DNA from: Bactericera cockerelli
Lineage: Eukaryota; Arthropoda; Insecta; Hemiptera; Triozidae
Direction of reading: 5' to 3'
Length of the DNA stretch: 64,000 nt
Assembly (NCBI GenBank): GCA_024516035.1
Contig: CM044955.1
Location: forward strand, 39,381,506-39,445,505
Position 1 is the first letter of the stretch. Every line of letters begins with the position of its first letter. Positions 45,490 through 56,794 of this stretch are shown in pieces. Both the position numbers and the translations under genes were made by a program. Below the pieces are notes generated by a model. The model made no database searches, had not been told where the DNA came from, and saw only the letters and a list, made by a program, of their open reading frames with translations.

Positions 45490-45765
45490 GAAACAATTTT
45501 CTTTCCGAGAACCGTCACAAAATTTAATGTCTACACACGATGGTCCCATTGTTACAACAGTCGATGGTACAAATATAATTATGGTCTTCTGCTATCAACT
45601 GGTATTTCAAGTTTTCCTAGCAGCTGCACCATCTGCCACCACATCATCCGCACTGACAGACTAATCCAAGTGGGATGTAGCACAGTGTCACTAGTGTCAG
45701 CACAGGTGGCGTCCCAGACAAGACTCTGGCCATTGCTCCAAGTCATCCCATCTGATAAGACCAAA
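45490..45765 (-). pseudogene. Decayed C-terminus of a retroelement protein
   Basis: The minus strand reads SDGMTWSNGQSLVWDATCAD and, in shifting frames, KYQLIAEDHNYI and FVPSTVVTMGPS. These fit a pattern (LVWDxTCxDT ... KY ... FVPxxxETxGP) I know from many invertebrate retroelement-encoded proteins. At least three frame changes are needed, so it is long dead. The family name is not certain. Confidence 0.5.
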
Positions 45766-45799
45766 AATTTTCCAACCCAGCCGGTATTTTTCGATTGAA

Positions 45800-46255
45800 A
45801 AGCTCCTCTCAGGGTATTTTGAGAAAGAAATGACGCGATTGACGTTTAGTTCTTTCTTTGGTTTCATTATTAATTTTTATAAAAATCCTTTGAAAAATAC
45901 GGAAATAAGCTTGAATTATATTTCGCATATTTATGTACCCATACTATGTAAAATATAAAACCACCAAAGTAGAATCCATTGATTGAAATTTTCACTGGAA
46001 CATGATGAAAGGTAATGAAAATTTTAATAAGACTGAGAAATCTCAGAACAAAATAAAAAGTAATTAGTAGACAATTATTGTTAAAAGTATTCGGATATAA
46101 AGATTAAAATTAAAATCAGTCTAAATCTCTGAAATTCAAGTCACGTAGGTTTTAGAATTCTACTCTGCTCGTATGAAAAAGATATAGTTATTTTTATTAC
46201 ACAAGTTATGAAAGTTAATACTGTTTTCACTTTGTTTCAACGCTCGCAAAGTAAC
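45800..46255. other. Non-coding stretch
   Basis: AT-rich; nothing recognised. Confidence 0.4.
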
Positions 46256-46259
46256 CATT

Positions 46260-46610
46260 ATTATGTCATTAACAATAAAACAAAATAATTTAGGTTTGAC
46301 GAAACTTGGTACCCACTTTATGTATAATTTCCAATCAATATTATTTATTTATACGGATTTCAAATTCATGGTGCCATTAGGAACCATTCAAAATTTCAGC
46401 TCAATCGGACTTGTACTTCGTGATATACATATGAGCAAGCTATGCCAAAATTTGAGCATTATAACCATGCAAAATTTAAGCTCAATCCAACTTAAAATTC
46501 TCGAGTTTTAAAGGACAAACACACACACACACAGACACACACACAGAGACACACACGCACAGACACACACACAAACATATATATACACACGCACACTGCA
46601 CACATGAATT
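46260..46610 (+). repeat. Dispersed-repeat fragment ending in a CA array
   Basis: ACTTGGTACCCACTTTATG, AAATTTCAGCTCAATCGGAC and AAATTTAAGCTCAATCCAAC are phrase-like repeats typical of old transposon 3' parts, followed by CA/CAGA repeats at 46,513-46,605. No ends or coding identified. Confidence 0.5.
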
Positions 46611-46614
46611 ATTT

Positions 46615-48165
46615 TATAATAAAAGATTTATTTTTAGACGCATATGAATATGAACGATGAATTTATCCCTGGCACCTTAACCGTTTTTTCCTACCTATAA
46701 TCCAGGAGGAGATACATGAACGAGAGGAGATTCTAAGCAATCCCCCCATTTCATTTGTTTGTTTTTTCTTTTCGAGTATTAGTTAAGCAGGTTGCATTAC
46801 CTATGTCTTTGTTCGAAATTTCCTTCCACTTTAATACAGACCCAATGTTTCATGGTTTTGTCACACTAAGATTCATGAATTCCTCTGTGGAGGCAAAAGA
46901 AACGAACACAAGAGAAAGGCTTGGTGTACTATTAGCGAGGTACTCTAGGAACAGTTATATTATGCAAAACTCAATTGCAACAATTACGCGATTCAATTCA
47001 ACTGTTCAATCCTACCTGACTGCATGAAGAATCTCATTATCCGCTGTACTTACATTATGCAAGAGGACATGGAGACCCCAGCTTTGTGCATTTTAAACGA
47101 GCGGCAAAAGTTAGGAAAACTTGCGAACAAAGCACATAGAGCTTTGCTAATAGTTAACAGACGCCATTGTCTGCTCCACACACAACTGAGAGCTATCTAT
47201 GCGGGTTAATCCATGTATGCATGTCTTTTTGTATGGGTAGTCATATTTTCGTCTTATCTCAAAGTTAAAATAAATTAAAAGTCCCGAGAAAAGTTATGTA
47301 GTGGAAATACTCTGAGCTGGGGAGTGATGGCTCTCACTCACTAGTATATCAGCTCCTCCTCCGTGTTTCGGACAACTTTAACTTCCCTATTTAACAACTT
47401 TCGGGATAACAACTTTTATGAGGGTGGCTGTCATAGGTAGGTCTACATATTTGCATAGCTCTAGTTACGTACATGGATAAATTACTATCTTTGTGTTTCA
47501 TCTTACCAATCAAATAAGGTCAGTTATTAGTCAGCATCTCCAATAATCTCTTTATTCCGAGCTCTACTTATGAACTTAATGGTTTTGAGTCTTTTGACCT
47601 TTGTAGCTTTTCCTATCCCATACCTATACCACTTGTCTAGATCTATACCACAAGTGGGCCCTCTGAAACATTGAATGTACCAAGCCCCCTCGTCACTTTC
47701 ATAGGAGGTTGGCAGCTAGGAGCTAGGGCGGCATATTTTGGGACTTAGCAAAATTTCAAGACAGGCTCATCATACAAGTGGAATCCCTCATTGCTATATT
47801 CTTGTATACAGGGTGTAACCATTGTATCAGATTGCAAAGCAAAACATCTATTTCTTTTAAAGGTTAAGCTGTTGATTTAAACTTAAAATTAAATATTACA
47901 AAATCGATAGAAAAATATTTTTACAAATTGAATTTTGTCAAATATAAACCCTTGTCTCTATCTCGTCAAACCCAGTAGTTATAAAGATATTTTGAAAATA
48001 ATGATGATATACTCTGGCACTTTCCAAGGCTGTGGCCTCTGATCTGAGTCCTAATTTACTCACTTCGGAAAGCCAAATTCACTCACCTAATCACTGCTTC
48101 CCCAACAGATCACTGAACCTAGATAACATTACAACACCAAGCTTGTTGAAATTCGACATACTGTT
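46615..48165. other. Non-coding stretch with a solo TACAGGGTG end
   Basis: At 47,805-47,815 the motif TACAGGGTGTAACC looks like a foldback left end, but no matching right end was found. Frames at 46,755-47,209 show no known pattern. Confidence 0.4.
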
Positions 48166-48182
48166 TTTTGCGAACTAAGTTA

Positions 48183-48326
48183 TCATATTTGTATTAATCA
48201 CAATCGTGATATTCAAATTACACAAACTCACCTTACTGAATATTTTCCATAATTGGGACTCGAACCACTGACCTCCAGGTTACGAGTCCGCCACCTTATT
48301 AATCGAGCTACTGAGGTCGGTTCTGT
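48183..48326 (-). mobile_element. tRNA(Thr)-like SINE, third copy
   Basis: The minus strand has GACCTCAGTAGCTCGATTAA, GCGGACTCGTAACCTGGAGG and GGTTCGAGTCCC, then CAGTAAGGTGAGTTTG. The anticodon-loop triplet differs from the other copies (CGT rather than TGT). Confidence 0.75.
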
Positions 48327-48329
48327 TAA

Positions 48330-49120
48330 TTATCGACTCAAAATAAAAGTGTATTTACTTTAGAAATAGTTTCTATTTTTCTAAATTCTACAGACTCTAA
48401 GCCACACAGGTGAAAATTATTTTCGAAAGCAAAGCGCTGGAATTCAAATATTCTTCTAAGTCTACCATATATACCCTGTTGGTATTCTAAACTTAATTAT
48501 GAAATACATTTTAATGACGCATTGTGTTTTGAGCAGGGGGAATTAATGTTATGAAATTATTTTCTAAAAAGTGAAAATAAAACTTTTTGACAACTGGGAT
48601 CTACAACAACTAGAGAGAGCATCGGAGGAAGCTCTCCTAACAAAAGAAACCCTTCACGCAACAGAAAGCTCTACTCTCCCAGCACCGCACATTGTTCACT
48701 TCATCATAATATTTTTTCCCTCTTTTACTCTGGTTAAGTGGCAGAGTATGTCTAAAATATTAACTTGGCCTCGACTTACAGAACATTTTTACGTACCTAC
48801 TTTAATTTGAGTGTGGAATTTTATCTTCAGTTTGCCTATACGAGTACTTAAGACACATAATGAGGAACTCCAAATGTTAAGTACTATAAGACAAATATGT
48901 ATAACCACGGAAATTTCGATGAATTTAGAACAGAAGAAATATCGGGAGCACAATGACTGAACTAAATATATTGATAGAAGAAGTAATTAACAAATGTCAT
49001 GGAAAAAAAAGTTCGGATCTATTGATAGCAAATGTCTAATAATGATAATGACGATATGTCCAATCACAAGAAGAATAAGAGAATTGGGAATGCTGGTCTT
49101 AAGTTTCTAGAGTTTGGTCA
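48330..49120. other. Non-coding stretch
   Basis: Nothing recognised before the minisatellite. Confidence 0.4.
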
Positions 49121-49129
49121 TATGCCTTT

Positions 49130-49590
49130 GCCATGCTTTTGCCTTCCTAACAGTCATCATATTCAAGTGACCAAGCCTTTGCCTTCTAAACAGTCATCAC
49201 ATTCAAGTGACCAAGCCTTTGCCTTCTAAACAGTCATCATTTTAAGTGACAAAGCTTTAACCTTCCTAACAGTCATCACATTCAAGTGACCATACCTTTC
49301 TCTTCTAAACAGTCATCACATTTAAGTGACCAAGCCTTTGCCTTCTAAACAGTCATCACATTTAAGTGACAAAGCCTTTGCCTTCTAAACAGTCATCACA
49401 TTCAAGTGACCATACCTTTGCCTTCTAAACAGTCATCACATTTAAGTGACCAAGCCTTTGCCTTCCTAACAGTCATCACATTGAAGTGACCAAGCCTTTG
49501 CCTTCTAAACAATCATCATATTTAAGTGACCAAGCCTTTGCCTTCTAAACAGTCATCACATTTAAGTGACCAAGCCTTTGCCTTCCATCA
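49130..49590 (+). repeat. 40-bp minisatellite, about 11-12 copies
   Basis: Unit CCTTCTAAACAGTCATCACA followed by TTTAAGTGACCAAGCCTTTG, exactly 40 bp and in register for most of the array. Variants are ACAAAGCC, CCATACC and CCTAAC. There is no unique spacer between units, so it is a simple tandem array. Confidence 0.95.
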
Positions 49591-49599
49591 CATTTGAGG

Positions 49600-50035
49600 A
49601 AACAATGAGACAGATGGGGGACATAACAAAACAACCAGGATGGTAGAAATGTACCCTCGAGTGAAAGTTTAGCTTTGTACTGATTGCCGAGTTTTTTTAA
49701 AGGTTTCCAAAGTTCCGTTGAAAATGTTACCATAGCGTGTAGATTAATAAGTGTGGAAACGAGCCGCAGTTTCGTGGACACGCCACATAGCGCGACACCA
49801 TCGCCGCAGACGGAATATTTCTCGCGGGCTGTCTCGATAGCTTCATAACGTGTTATTAATTCATTCCAATGCGAAGATACGATGGCTCTGTGGTTAAGGC
49901 GACACTATCCACATCTCAGAGTTAGCGGTGCAGATGTGACATGTGCAGAATTTTTATATTACGTTGGACTTATTGTTTGAATAATGGGATATGATAGTCC
50001 TAATCGAGCACTATAATCACGACAGTATTACTATT
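49600..50035. other. Mixed stretch with a GC-rich patch
   Basis: Around 49,733-49,830 a GC-richer patch (GTGTAGATTAATAAGTGTGG, then CGCCACATAGCGCGACACC) is partly repeated in inverted orientation at 53,130-53,290. A GATGGCTCTGTGGTTAAGG tRNA-like A-box piece lies at 49,880. Confidence 0.45.
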
Positions 50036-50039
50036 TTTT

Positions 50040-50685
50040 ACTTTCCTTATCCTATAATAAGGAAAGTATTGTATTCGTCGAAAATTTGACCTACCCAGTT
50101 TTTCACATTTCTGGACGAATCATAGCCTCAGGATACCAAAAAAGTTGTTTTCAGCCATTGGTCCGTGCGTCTGTCTGTGTGTCTGTGTATCTGTGTGTAA
50201 ACAGAATATCTCGAGAACGGAAAGAGCTACAGACTTGAAATTTGGTATGGAAATTAATTTCATACACCAGACAAACCACGAAACTTTTGGTTGCAATCGG
50301 CCGCAGAATGCGGCCGCAGGGCCGCAAATATTGGCCGCAAGCGCCGTTTCTATGAATTGGTTAAAGATACAAAAAAAGTTAGAGAACAACATTTTCTTAG
50401 ATTAAAAAAATAATAGGGGTCTATTCCCATCATTTTTTTGATATCTTGAACTTTTTGGAACTCGGCCCCAATTTACCGGTATTTTGGGGGGGACCCGCTT
50501 GGACTAACTTTTTTATTATTCATCCTAGATGGGGGTTGTGACATATCAAATCCAATGATTTTAAGGTGCTGATTACGAATTTGATGTTTATTTTTAGCTA
50601 ACTGTTACCTTTGAGTCACCAGTGGCTTTTGGTCCCGTTTCCATTCCTAATATGATAAGGAAAGTCGTGTGATGTTTACACCAGA
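50040..50685 (-). mobile_element. Helentron-like element 4
   Basis: Terminal hairpin ACTTTCCTTATCCTATAATA...GT at 50,040 and TC end at 50,685. The core array is short (GTCTGTCTGTGTGTCTG). The rest aligns with elements 1 and 3, including GCGGCCGCAG motifs. The ends are intact. Confidence 0.75.
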
Positions 50686-50689
50686 TTTT

Positions 50690-51190
50690 TTTTTTTTTTT
50701 TAAGATGGGAATATCGTTTCCCTTATTTAGGTAAATTAGAAAGTTCAAAACTCTGTTAACCTGAAGTATAAATGGTTTATAAAGGAAATTTCAAAAACTT
50801 CTGTGTAATATTCCTCAATGAGAAATAAGCCACACACATATAGGTAACTAATTAATTAATAGGCATCAGGTAAGTAGGTAACTGTTACCTACTCAATTAT
50901 TTTATCTGAATGGTAACAAACGGTAGGGTTCAAATCCCGATTGACACGTACATTTTTCCTCAATAAAAAATGCACAATTTAAACATGTTGTACATACATA
51001 TACCCAATACTTCCTATTACAAAATACTAACAATATGATTTACGAGCGGTACCAAGTAATAGTTTTCCTTTGTGTCTCATTAAAGTAATTAATTTATTAT
51101 TTTATTAGGGTGTCTCGAGACAACATCCAACTTATAAAGAAGTTGCTAAAGAGATTACTGCACTTCTTGATATCTATTATTCTATGGGAA
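50690..51190. other. Non-coding stretch
   Basis: Starts with a T run. A B-box-like GGGTTCAAATCCCG at 50,926-50,939 suggests a worn SINE head, but no A box is clear. Confidence 0.4.
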
Positions 51191-51197
51191 GAATTAG

Positions 51198-51430
51198 TTG
51201 TAATCGTGGCTGAGTGAGTAGCTTGCATACTAGGCTTGCATACACAGTGACCTGCATTCGATACTATTAGGCTTGCATACACAGTGACCTGCGTTCGATA
51301 CCCAGTGAGACAATAATTTTTCTCTCTATAATTGAATGCCTGGGGTCCACTCATATACCTTGTGAGATAAAAATAAATAGATGCTTTGATGTGAGTACTG
51401 TGAGCAGACACCATTGGTGGAATTATGGTC
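51198..51430 (+). mobile_element. tRNA-headed SINE family 4, copy 2, with internal duplication
   Basis: GTGGCTGAGTGAGTAGCTTG starts the head. A segment of about 38 bp with TAGGCTTGCATACACAGTGA and its B box is present twice in tandem. The body GGGGTCCACTCATATACC and AAAATAAATAGATG follows. Confidence 0.75.
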
Positions 51431-51439
51431 AAATCAAGC

Positions 51440-52310
51440 TATTGTATATTAAAAGATAACTTGTGCAAGTTCTTTAGTTCCATGCTACCCACTGAAATAG
51501 TGATATAATAACACAAAGAAACTTATTTACTATTCTACTAATAATTATGTAATGTAGTGGAGGTAATTGCACTCTTATTGCTCTGGGGCCCACACAGCCC
51601 ATATGAACCAAAGTAAATTTAATAATGATACTAACTATAATGTGTCTAAACCTTCCTGCAAACTTTATCAAATAGAAAAGATATAATTAATATTATCATG
51701 TTTATACACAAATGTAACATACTTATATTTTCATTATTTTGTTGATCAACATAAAATAAGTAAAGTATAAGAAATTAGATACCAATATACATTCTCTAGC
51801 ACAGTTCAGGGAACACACGCAATTTTTTTTTGTTTTGTATAAAATAAATTAGATTAAGGATTTACACTCAATACAGGAAAAATTATTACAACTTATGGAA
51901 ACAAAAATGTAAACTTGCAAAACAAAATATTTTAGAAAAAAAGTTTATAACATCCTTAATGTATTGTTTCTTAAGGCCAAAGTTAATATTTAAAAAAATT
52001 GTAATATCTCTTGGACACTAAGTCTAGATTTGCGTATTACTTAGCATAGGATAACCAATGCTGAAGTCATCAATGTCTATTAATTTCACCCTAAATATTT
52101 CCATTTTTTCCCTTGCTTCTTAAGTCTACAGACTTAGAAAGAACAAAAATCATGACTTAATTTTCATGACACTTTACTTGAAAAAAGAAAGCCAGCTTTG
52201 ATGAGAGTTAGATCCTTCCAACCCAGTGGTTTCTAGTACAGAAAACACCCAGGTTGGAAGGAAAGAAAACTCATGTCCCACCAATCCTTTTGTATTATTA
52301 GTGTGTTTTA
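51440..52310. other. Non-coding stretch
   Basis: AT-rich; nothing recognised. Confidence 0.4.
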
Positions 52311-52315
52311 TTAGA

Positions 52316-52522
52316 GTTTAATGTCATATTTCAACTTTATGGTCAGTTATGACAGAGGTTCAACCCTCCACTCGCAGGAAACTAACAAACCTGTTACCCA
52401 CATTAACCTCACCCAGCCTGGGTTGCACCGAGAAGAGCCAGCATCCAAGTCCTAATCTCGCTGGACGTTGCCTAACTTTGGTGGTCTTAAGAGAACCGGT
52501 GTATTCAACGAGCCATCAATAG
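52316..52522 (-). mobile_element. 5S rRNA-headed SINE, copy C
   Basis: The minus strand carries TGAATACACCGGTTCTCTTA and AAGTTAGGCAACGTCCAGCG from 5S rRNA, then the shared body (CCAGGCTGGGTGAGGTTAAT, GCGAGTGGAGGG), ending GACATTAAAC. The first bases of the 5S head are worn, and the box C region is deleted. A LINE fragment follows directly. Confidence 0.8.
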
Positions 52523-52534
52523 GTTTCAACTTGA

Positions 52535-52935
52535 CATTCTCCACTTTACTCGATCATGGGCATTGGGCATCCTCCTTCATTTGTTCAAATGTTCTTCCAT
52601 TCAGCATGTTTGTCAGCATTCCAAACCTTCTTCTTCCTCTTGATCTTCTTCCTTCCAGATTTCCTTCCATGATGATTCTCTGCAGAAAATCTCTCCTCAG
52701 TATGAGACCCAGCCAGCTTCTTTTTCTGTTCATGGTTCTCAATATTTCTCTTTTCTCTCCAACTCTTCTAAATACTTCTTCATTTCTGGCTTTATCTGAC
52801 CACTTGATTCCTTCTAGTCTTCTCCACACCCACATCTCGCAGCTCTCCAGATATTTTTCCTCCTTCTTTCTCATCGTCCACGTCTCTGCTCCATACAGCA
52901 CCACACGTAACACTTTGCAAATCTCTTCCTCGGTA
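52535..52935 (-). pseudogene. LINE reverse-transcriptase C-terminal domain
   Basis: The minus strand reads LRVVLYGAETWTMRKKEEKY, then MWVWRRLEGIKWSDKARNEE and KRSWLGLILRRDFLQRIIME, GRRSRGRRRFGMLTNML. This is the C-terminal end common to insect LINE-type endonuclease/reverse transcriptases (known pattern LLYGxETWT ... MWxWRR ... WIGHILRRD). The frame is open for about 120 codons, so the copy is fairly young but 5' truncated. The clade is not certain. Confidence 0.82.
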
Positions 52936-52939
52936 TCCT

Positions 52940-53540
52940 TTTTGCGATTAAGCTTAACAGTTACATAATAATATCAAACAGTTAAAAAGGTACTGACAAC
53001 TAATTTAGAAAAGATTTTTATCATAAAACCAAGCTCAAAATGCTCAAATCACAATTACTTATTGTTATTTCAGCAAAAATGCCGACACTATCTCGATCTT
53101 GAAAAAAATTGAACTTTTTATGTTTATGTTTACATTTGTACCGGGACTACCGGGAAGAAATTTTGTGAGGGGCGAGGAGAGGATCCGTCTCCGGCGATAC
53201 AAGCGCTGTCTAGTGCTGAGGACGCGAAGATGTAGGCCGGCGGGGGGTGGTTTCCACACTTCTTAATCTACACGTTATGATGTTACAATGATGACAGAGT
53301 TAACTCGAAGCGTGCTACTCTTCTTGGAGAGTTAAGTAGCACCCTTCTCTATAAGAATAGAAGTATCGGGTTTAGCGGCTTTGTTGAACCTGTATACTTA
53401 TTGCTAATTTAATCTGATACACCGTCTCACTTTTCTGTTTATACTGATTCAAATAGAAAGGTTAGTTGATGGCATGTATATTCAGTATATACAGACTCAT
53501 AAACCCAAAATCTAAACAAATTAATTAATTTTAAGTTTTT
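52940..53540. other. Non-coding stretch with GC-rich patch
   Basis: GC-rich segment at 53,130-53,245, then TTAATCTACACGTTATGATG, which mirrors 49,733-49,765. No gene identified. Confidence 0.45.
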
Positions 53541-53544
53541 ATTA

Positions 53545-54176
53545 TCAAGCTTGCCGGTAGGCGAGCGCTCGTCAAGTAGCGCCAGCCAACCGGCCTATAT
53601 TAACACGAAACAGAGTTTATATGTATTTTGTTTTATTGTTTTCGCACACCTCCCGCTAACTTATATCGATTTTTATTTCAAATTCGTAATTAGACGCGAA
53701 AATAGATTGTGTTTCACGAAAGCGCGAGGTTCCTACGATCCGTTAAAGTCGTTTTCTGGCCACGCGTAAAATCTTGAATTTCATGAAATTATTCATACAG
53801 GTTTTTTTTTTTTTCAGACCAATTTTCTGTCAAGCGTACAGCAATGTGTGCTTGTCGTGGAAAGACGTGAGCTACTTTTTTGAATAGGAAATTTTTATCT
53901 CTGCATACCTTTTATAGTTTCAAGTATTTATTTTTTATATGATAGGAGATATAGCCTTCTAAAATAAAAGCGGAAAGTTGCACAGAGCCGCCCCTGGTTA
54001 TCTTGGAGCTGCGATTGTGGTATTTTTCGAAAGGCCTAATCATAGGAAAAAATATAAAAATATAACCAAATTATTACACTGGACCAAACTTGAGTTATAG
54101 CCTTTGAAAGGAATACTTATTTTGTAGCCCAGAGCCGTCTATTGTTATCCTAGAGATGTATTTCTGGTGTTTTTAG
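53545..54176. repeat. Dispersed repeat Y, copy 2
   Basis: Aligns with 12,053-12,672 from TATCAAGCTTGCC to TATTTCTGGTGTTTTT with small indels. It is not inside a Helentron-like element here, so Y is an independent repeat. Its ends define its borders better than copy 1 alone. Confidence 0.75.
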
Positions 54177-54179
54177 AAG

Positions 54180-54685
54180 GGTCTAGTCAAAGGGAATGAG
54201 ATCACTTAATTTCGGATGGTTGAAACAAGTAGAAAAGTCTTTAAAGCCCTCTAAAGGAATATCTATAATGAACCCTGGAGCCACGCCTAGTTATCCCAAG
54301 TTGATGACTGAAGGTTCTTTCTAAAGGTCTAATTACGCAGAATTATACTACGATGTAAATAAAAATTTAGAAAAATCAGCGACAGTGTGAGACATAAAAA
54401 GAAAAAACTGAATTTAGATTTATGAGAGTAACAAAAAATCTTCGCCTCACATATAACTTAAAATACGGGTAGGATCCAATCGTCATTGCTTCATCCAAGC
54501 TGCCAGCAGACCGTTTTATCAGTATGTGAACAATAACGTTTTATAACTTCAATCAAAGATTTCTACATCAAGAGGTAAACTAGGACGTCTATATTATTAG
54601 AAGTGTATAAAATTTTGGCCAGTAAGAAGTAAAATATTCATGTAGATCAAAACAATGATAAATTATAATAAAATATTATGTATTG
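54180..54685. other. Non-coding stretch
   Basis: Nothing recognised. Confidence 0.4.
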
Positions 54686-54689
54686 AGCA

Positions 54690-54850
54690 GTCTCTGTGGT
54701 CGTCGACTGGTGTAGGTAAAATACAAAGTTTGCAAGGTGGCCTGGGTTCGAATCCCGGCTAGGTAGAATTTTTTTTACTCTGTGCTTTGGATGTCCGGTT
54801 TTCTCGTGAGAAAAAAAAAACAGTAGTTGGTAGTTTGAGTCAACCTCCTA
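54690..54850 (+). mobile_element. tRNA-headed SINE family 4, copy 3 (divergent)
   Basis: B box GGGTTCGAATCCCGGC followed by TTTACTCTGTGCTTTGGATG and TTCTCGTGAGAAAAA. The A-box half is worn. Confidence 0.6.
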
Positions 54851-54859
54851 TGACCGTTT

Positions 54860-55460
54860 AATTTCGAACGAAGTGAGTATAGTTCTCGATCAACATTTAT
54901 TTGTCACAATCTAATTATCCATCTACCTATGTTTGTAACATGATTTAAGTTGCATGTTTTGTCCAATCGAGCTGAAATTTTCAGGGTATATTCCATGAAT
55001 ATAATGCTTGCTTATTAATTTATAATTATTAATTTTATATCTAGTATAATTTCTCACTTCTTCTGTTTATATCTACTGATTATGCTGAAATGACACCATG
55101 TTTAGCAACTCGAAGTTAGGTAAATATATGGGTCAACATTTCTTAGAGCCATAGTAAGAGGCACTTTCGGAACATACAATAATACTCGGTACTTTCATTT
55201 CCCTCTTTATTTTGCCAAGATCGAATTTCCATCTACCTACCATGTACGTAGGTACATAATATAATTAAAATTGTATTATAAAAGAAACCACGAAACCGAG
55301 CTGTCCGTTTTTTAACGAGTTCATTACTAATTTTTCAATACAAGGTTAAAACACTAGTTGATTATTAATGAATTAATGTTAATGGATTTTAAGATTAAAT
55401 AGGTATGAGCACCAATTATCACACTAACCTCATTTCAAAACGATTGTGACCAGATGATTG
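54860..55460. other. Non-coding stretch
   Basis: AT-rich. TTCTTCTGTTTATATCTACTG at about 55,058 resembles the TTTCTGTTTATACTGAT motif found at 1, 53,433 and 61,059. Confidence 0.4.
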
Positions 55461-55465
55461 TATTT

Positions 55466-55702
55466 GGTTTTAACGTCATGATTTGAACAAGTAAGGACGG
55501 GGGATTTTACCCTCCATTCGCTGGGAATCATTCCAGGTACCTACATTTACCTCACCCAGCCTGGGTAGGGCTGTGATTCCAGACTCAGGTGTTAAGAGGG
55601 GAAAAAAACATTAGAAAAGTATGCAACAACCGGAAATGGAACTCGAAATGTCTGGACTACGGGCAGTAGTTACAACCATTACGCCACGGATACTGGCCAC
55701 TG
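55466..55702 (-). mobile_element. tRNA-headed SINE sharing the 5S-SINE body, copy 2
   Basis: The minus strand has the head CCGTGGCGTAATGGTTGTAA, worn in its B box, and the body CCCAGGCTGGGTGAGGTAAA, CCCAGCGAATGGAGGGTAAA, ending GACGTTAAAACC. The 3' end is the same as in the 5S-headed SINEs. Confidence 0.8.
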
Positions 55703-55751
55703 ACAGTCTAAATAAAGCATTTATTTGAATCAATACTTTTGTATTTTGAAG

Positions 55752-55925
55752 AAGTCACCGTGGCAGAGTGAGATAGCGCGCTAGGCATTGCACACACGGT
55801 GACCTGGGTTCGATCCCCAGCGGGGCAGGATTTTTTCTGCTCTGTTCTTGGATGTACGGGGTCCACTCATACCTCGTGAGGAAAAATGAGTAGTTACTTG
55901 TATGAGTAACGACCAGTGGCGGCAA
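55752..55925 (+). mobile_element. tRNA-headed SINE family 4, copy 4 (best preserved)
   Basis: ACCGTGGCAGAGTGAGATAG (A box) and GGGTTCGATCCCCAGC (B box), then CTGTTCTTGGATGTACGGGG and CATACCTCGTGAGGAAAAAT. Both polymerase III boxes look usable. Flanking duplications were not found. Confidence 0.8.
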
Positions 55926-55929
55926 TACC

Positions 55930-56530
55930 AGAGTAAAAAGAAATTAATGTAATAGAATAATTCGAAAAGTACAGGAGGCTCTTAGTAATGCTGCGCTACC
56001 CACAAAAATTGTGAAGAGGCCTTGTGCTTCACCACAAATAAAACCATACCATACTTTTGTATTTTGAATCGTAAATTACGTAGATCTCATTCAAAATTTA
56101 CAAATATCTACCTATATATACAGGACATCCATAAAGTCTCACCCAAGCCTGGGTTTCTCGAAAATGACTTAAAATATCAAAAAACGCAAAAACCCGTATT
56201 TCTTTATTTTTAAGACACCTTTAAAACAATATACCACAAGACACACCATTGTATTTAAGATTTTAAAGCTGGTCCATGTTCAGCCTGACTGGGGCCGTGT
56301 AGGCAGATTTTTTTTTTTTGGCTGAAAATTAATCCTCTTAAAAATAAAGGAATATTGGTTTCTTTATTTCTAGAACTGGGTACAGCAGCGAGAGTTACTT
56401 AATTGTTCCGATATTATCTATGAATAATATTCAGGCTGTCGGTGTCCTTATATTTTTCTCGTTGTCTCGTAGAAACAAGTCTTCTATTTGAAACTTATTT
56501 GTCAAACAATTGGTTTAGGGAAATGTACAT
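55930..56530. other. Non-coding stretch
   Basis: No gene recognised. A T-rich run at 56,309-56,320. Confidence 0.4.
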
Positions 56531-56537
56531 TACGTAA

Positions 56538-56789
56538 TCTATATATATAAAACAGAAAAAAGGACTACCTACCTACCTATGTTTGTTTGTTTGTTTGTTT
56601 GTCCGGAGTTGTTTAGCCAAAACGGTAAGAGATAGCGAAAAATGTCTCAGAATTGACCCCCCCAAAACCATTATTGCTTTGTCCAGAAAAATTATAAAAA
56701 GTTCAAAAAGGCATTGCTGTCCAGCAGTACGGCCATGCCTTAGTAAATTTGAAATTTAGTCCCGTTGCAAAGCACGGGCAAACGGCTAG
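56538..56789 (+). mobile_element. Short Helitron C, complete
   Basis: 5' TCTATATATATAAAACAG, 3' hairpin CCCGTTGCAAAGCACGGG followed by CAAACGGCTAG, inserted between A and T. At 252 bp it is one of the shortest complete elements here. It has a TTTG array near the 5' end. A second copy begins at 63,827. Confidence 0.88.
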
Positions 56790-56794
56790 TTCAG

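Noticed and set aside
45457..45798. 113-codon plus-strand frame as a gene
   Set aside because: The opposite strand carries a recognisable decayed retroelement protein, which explains the unusual composition.
47805..48480. A further foldback element between TACAGGGTG at 47,805 and ATATACCCTG at 48,468
   Set aside because: The interiors next to the two motifs are not complementary, and the right motif lacks CACC, so the pair is not supported.
49130..49590. Regular 40-bp repeats considered as a CRISPR array
   Set aside because: The whole 40 bp repeats with no unique spacers, the context is eukaryotic, and no cas-like gene is present.
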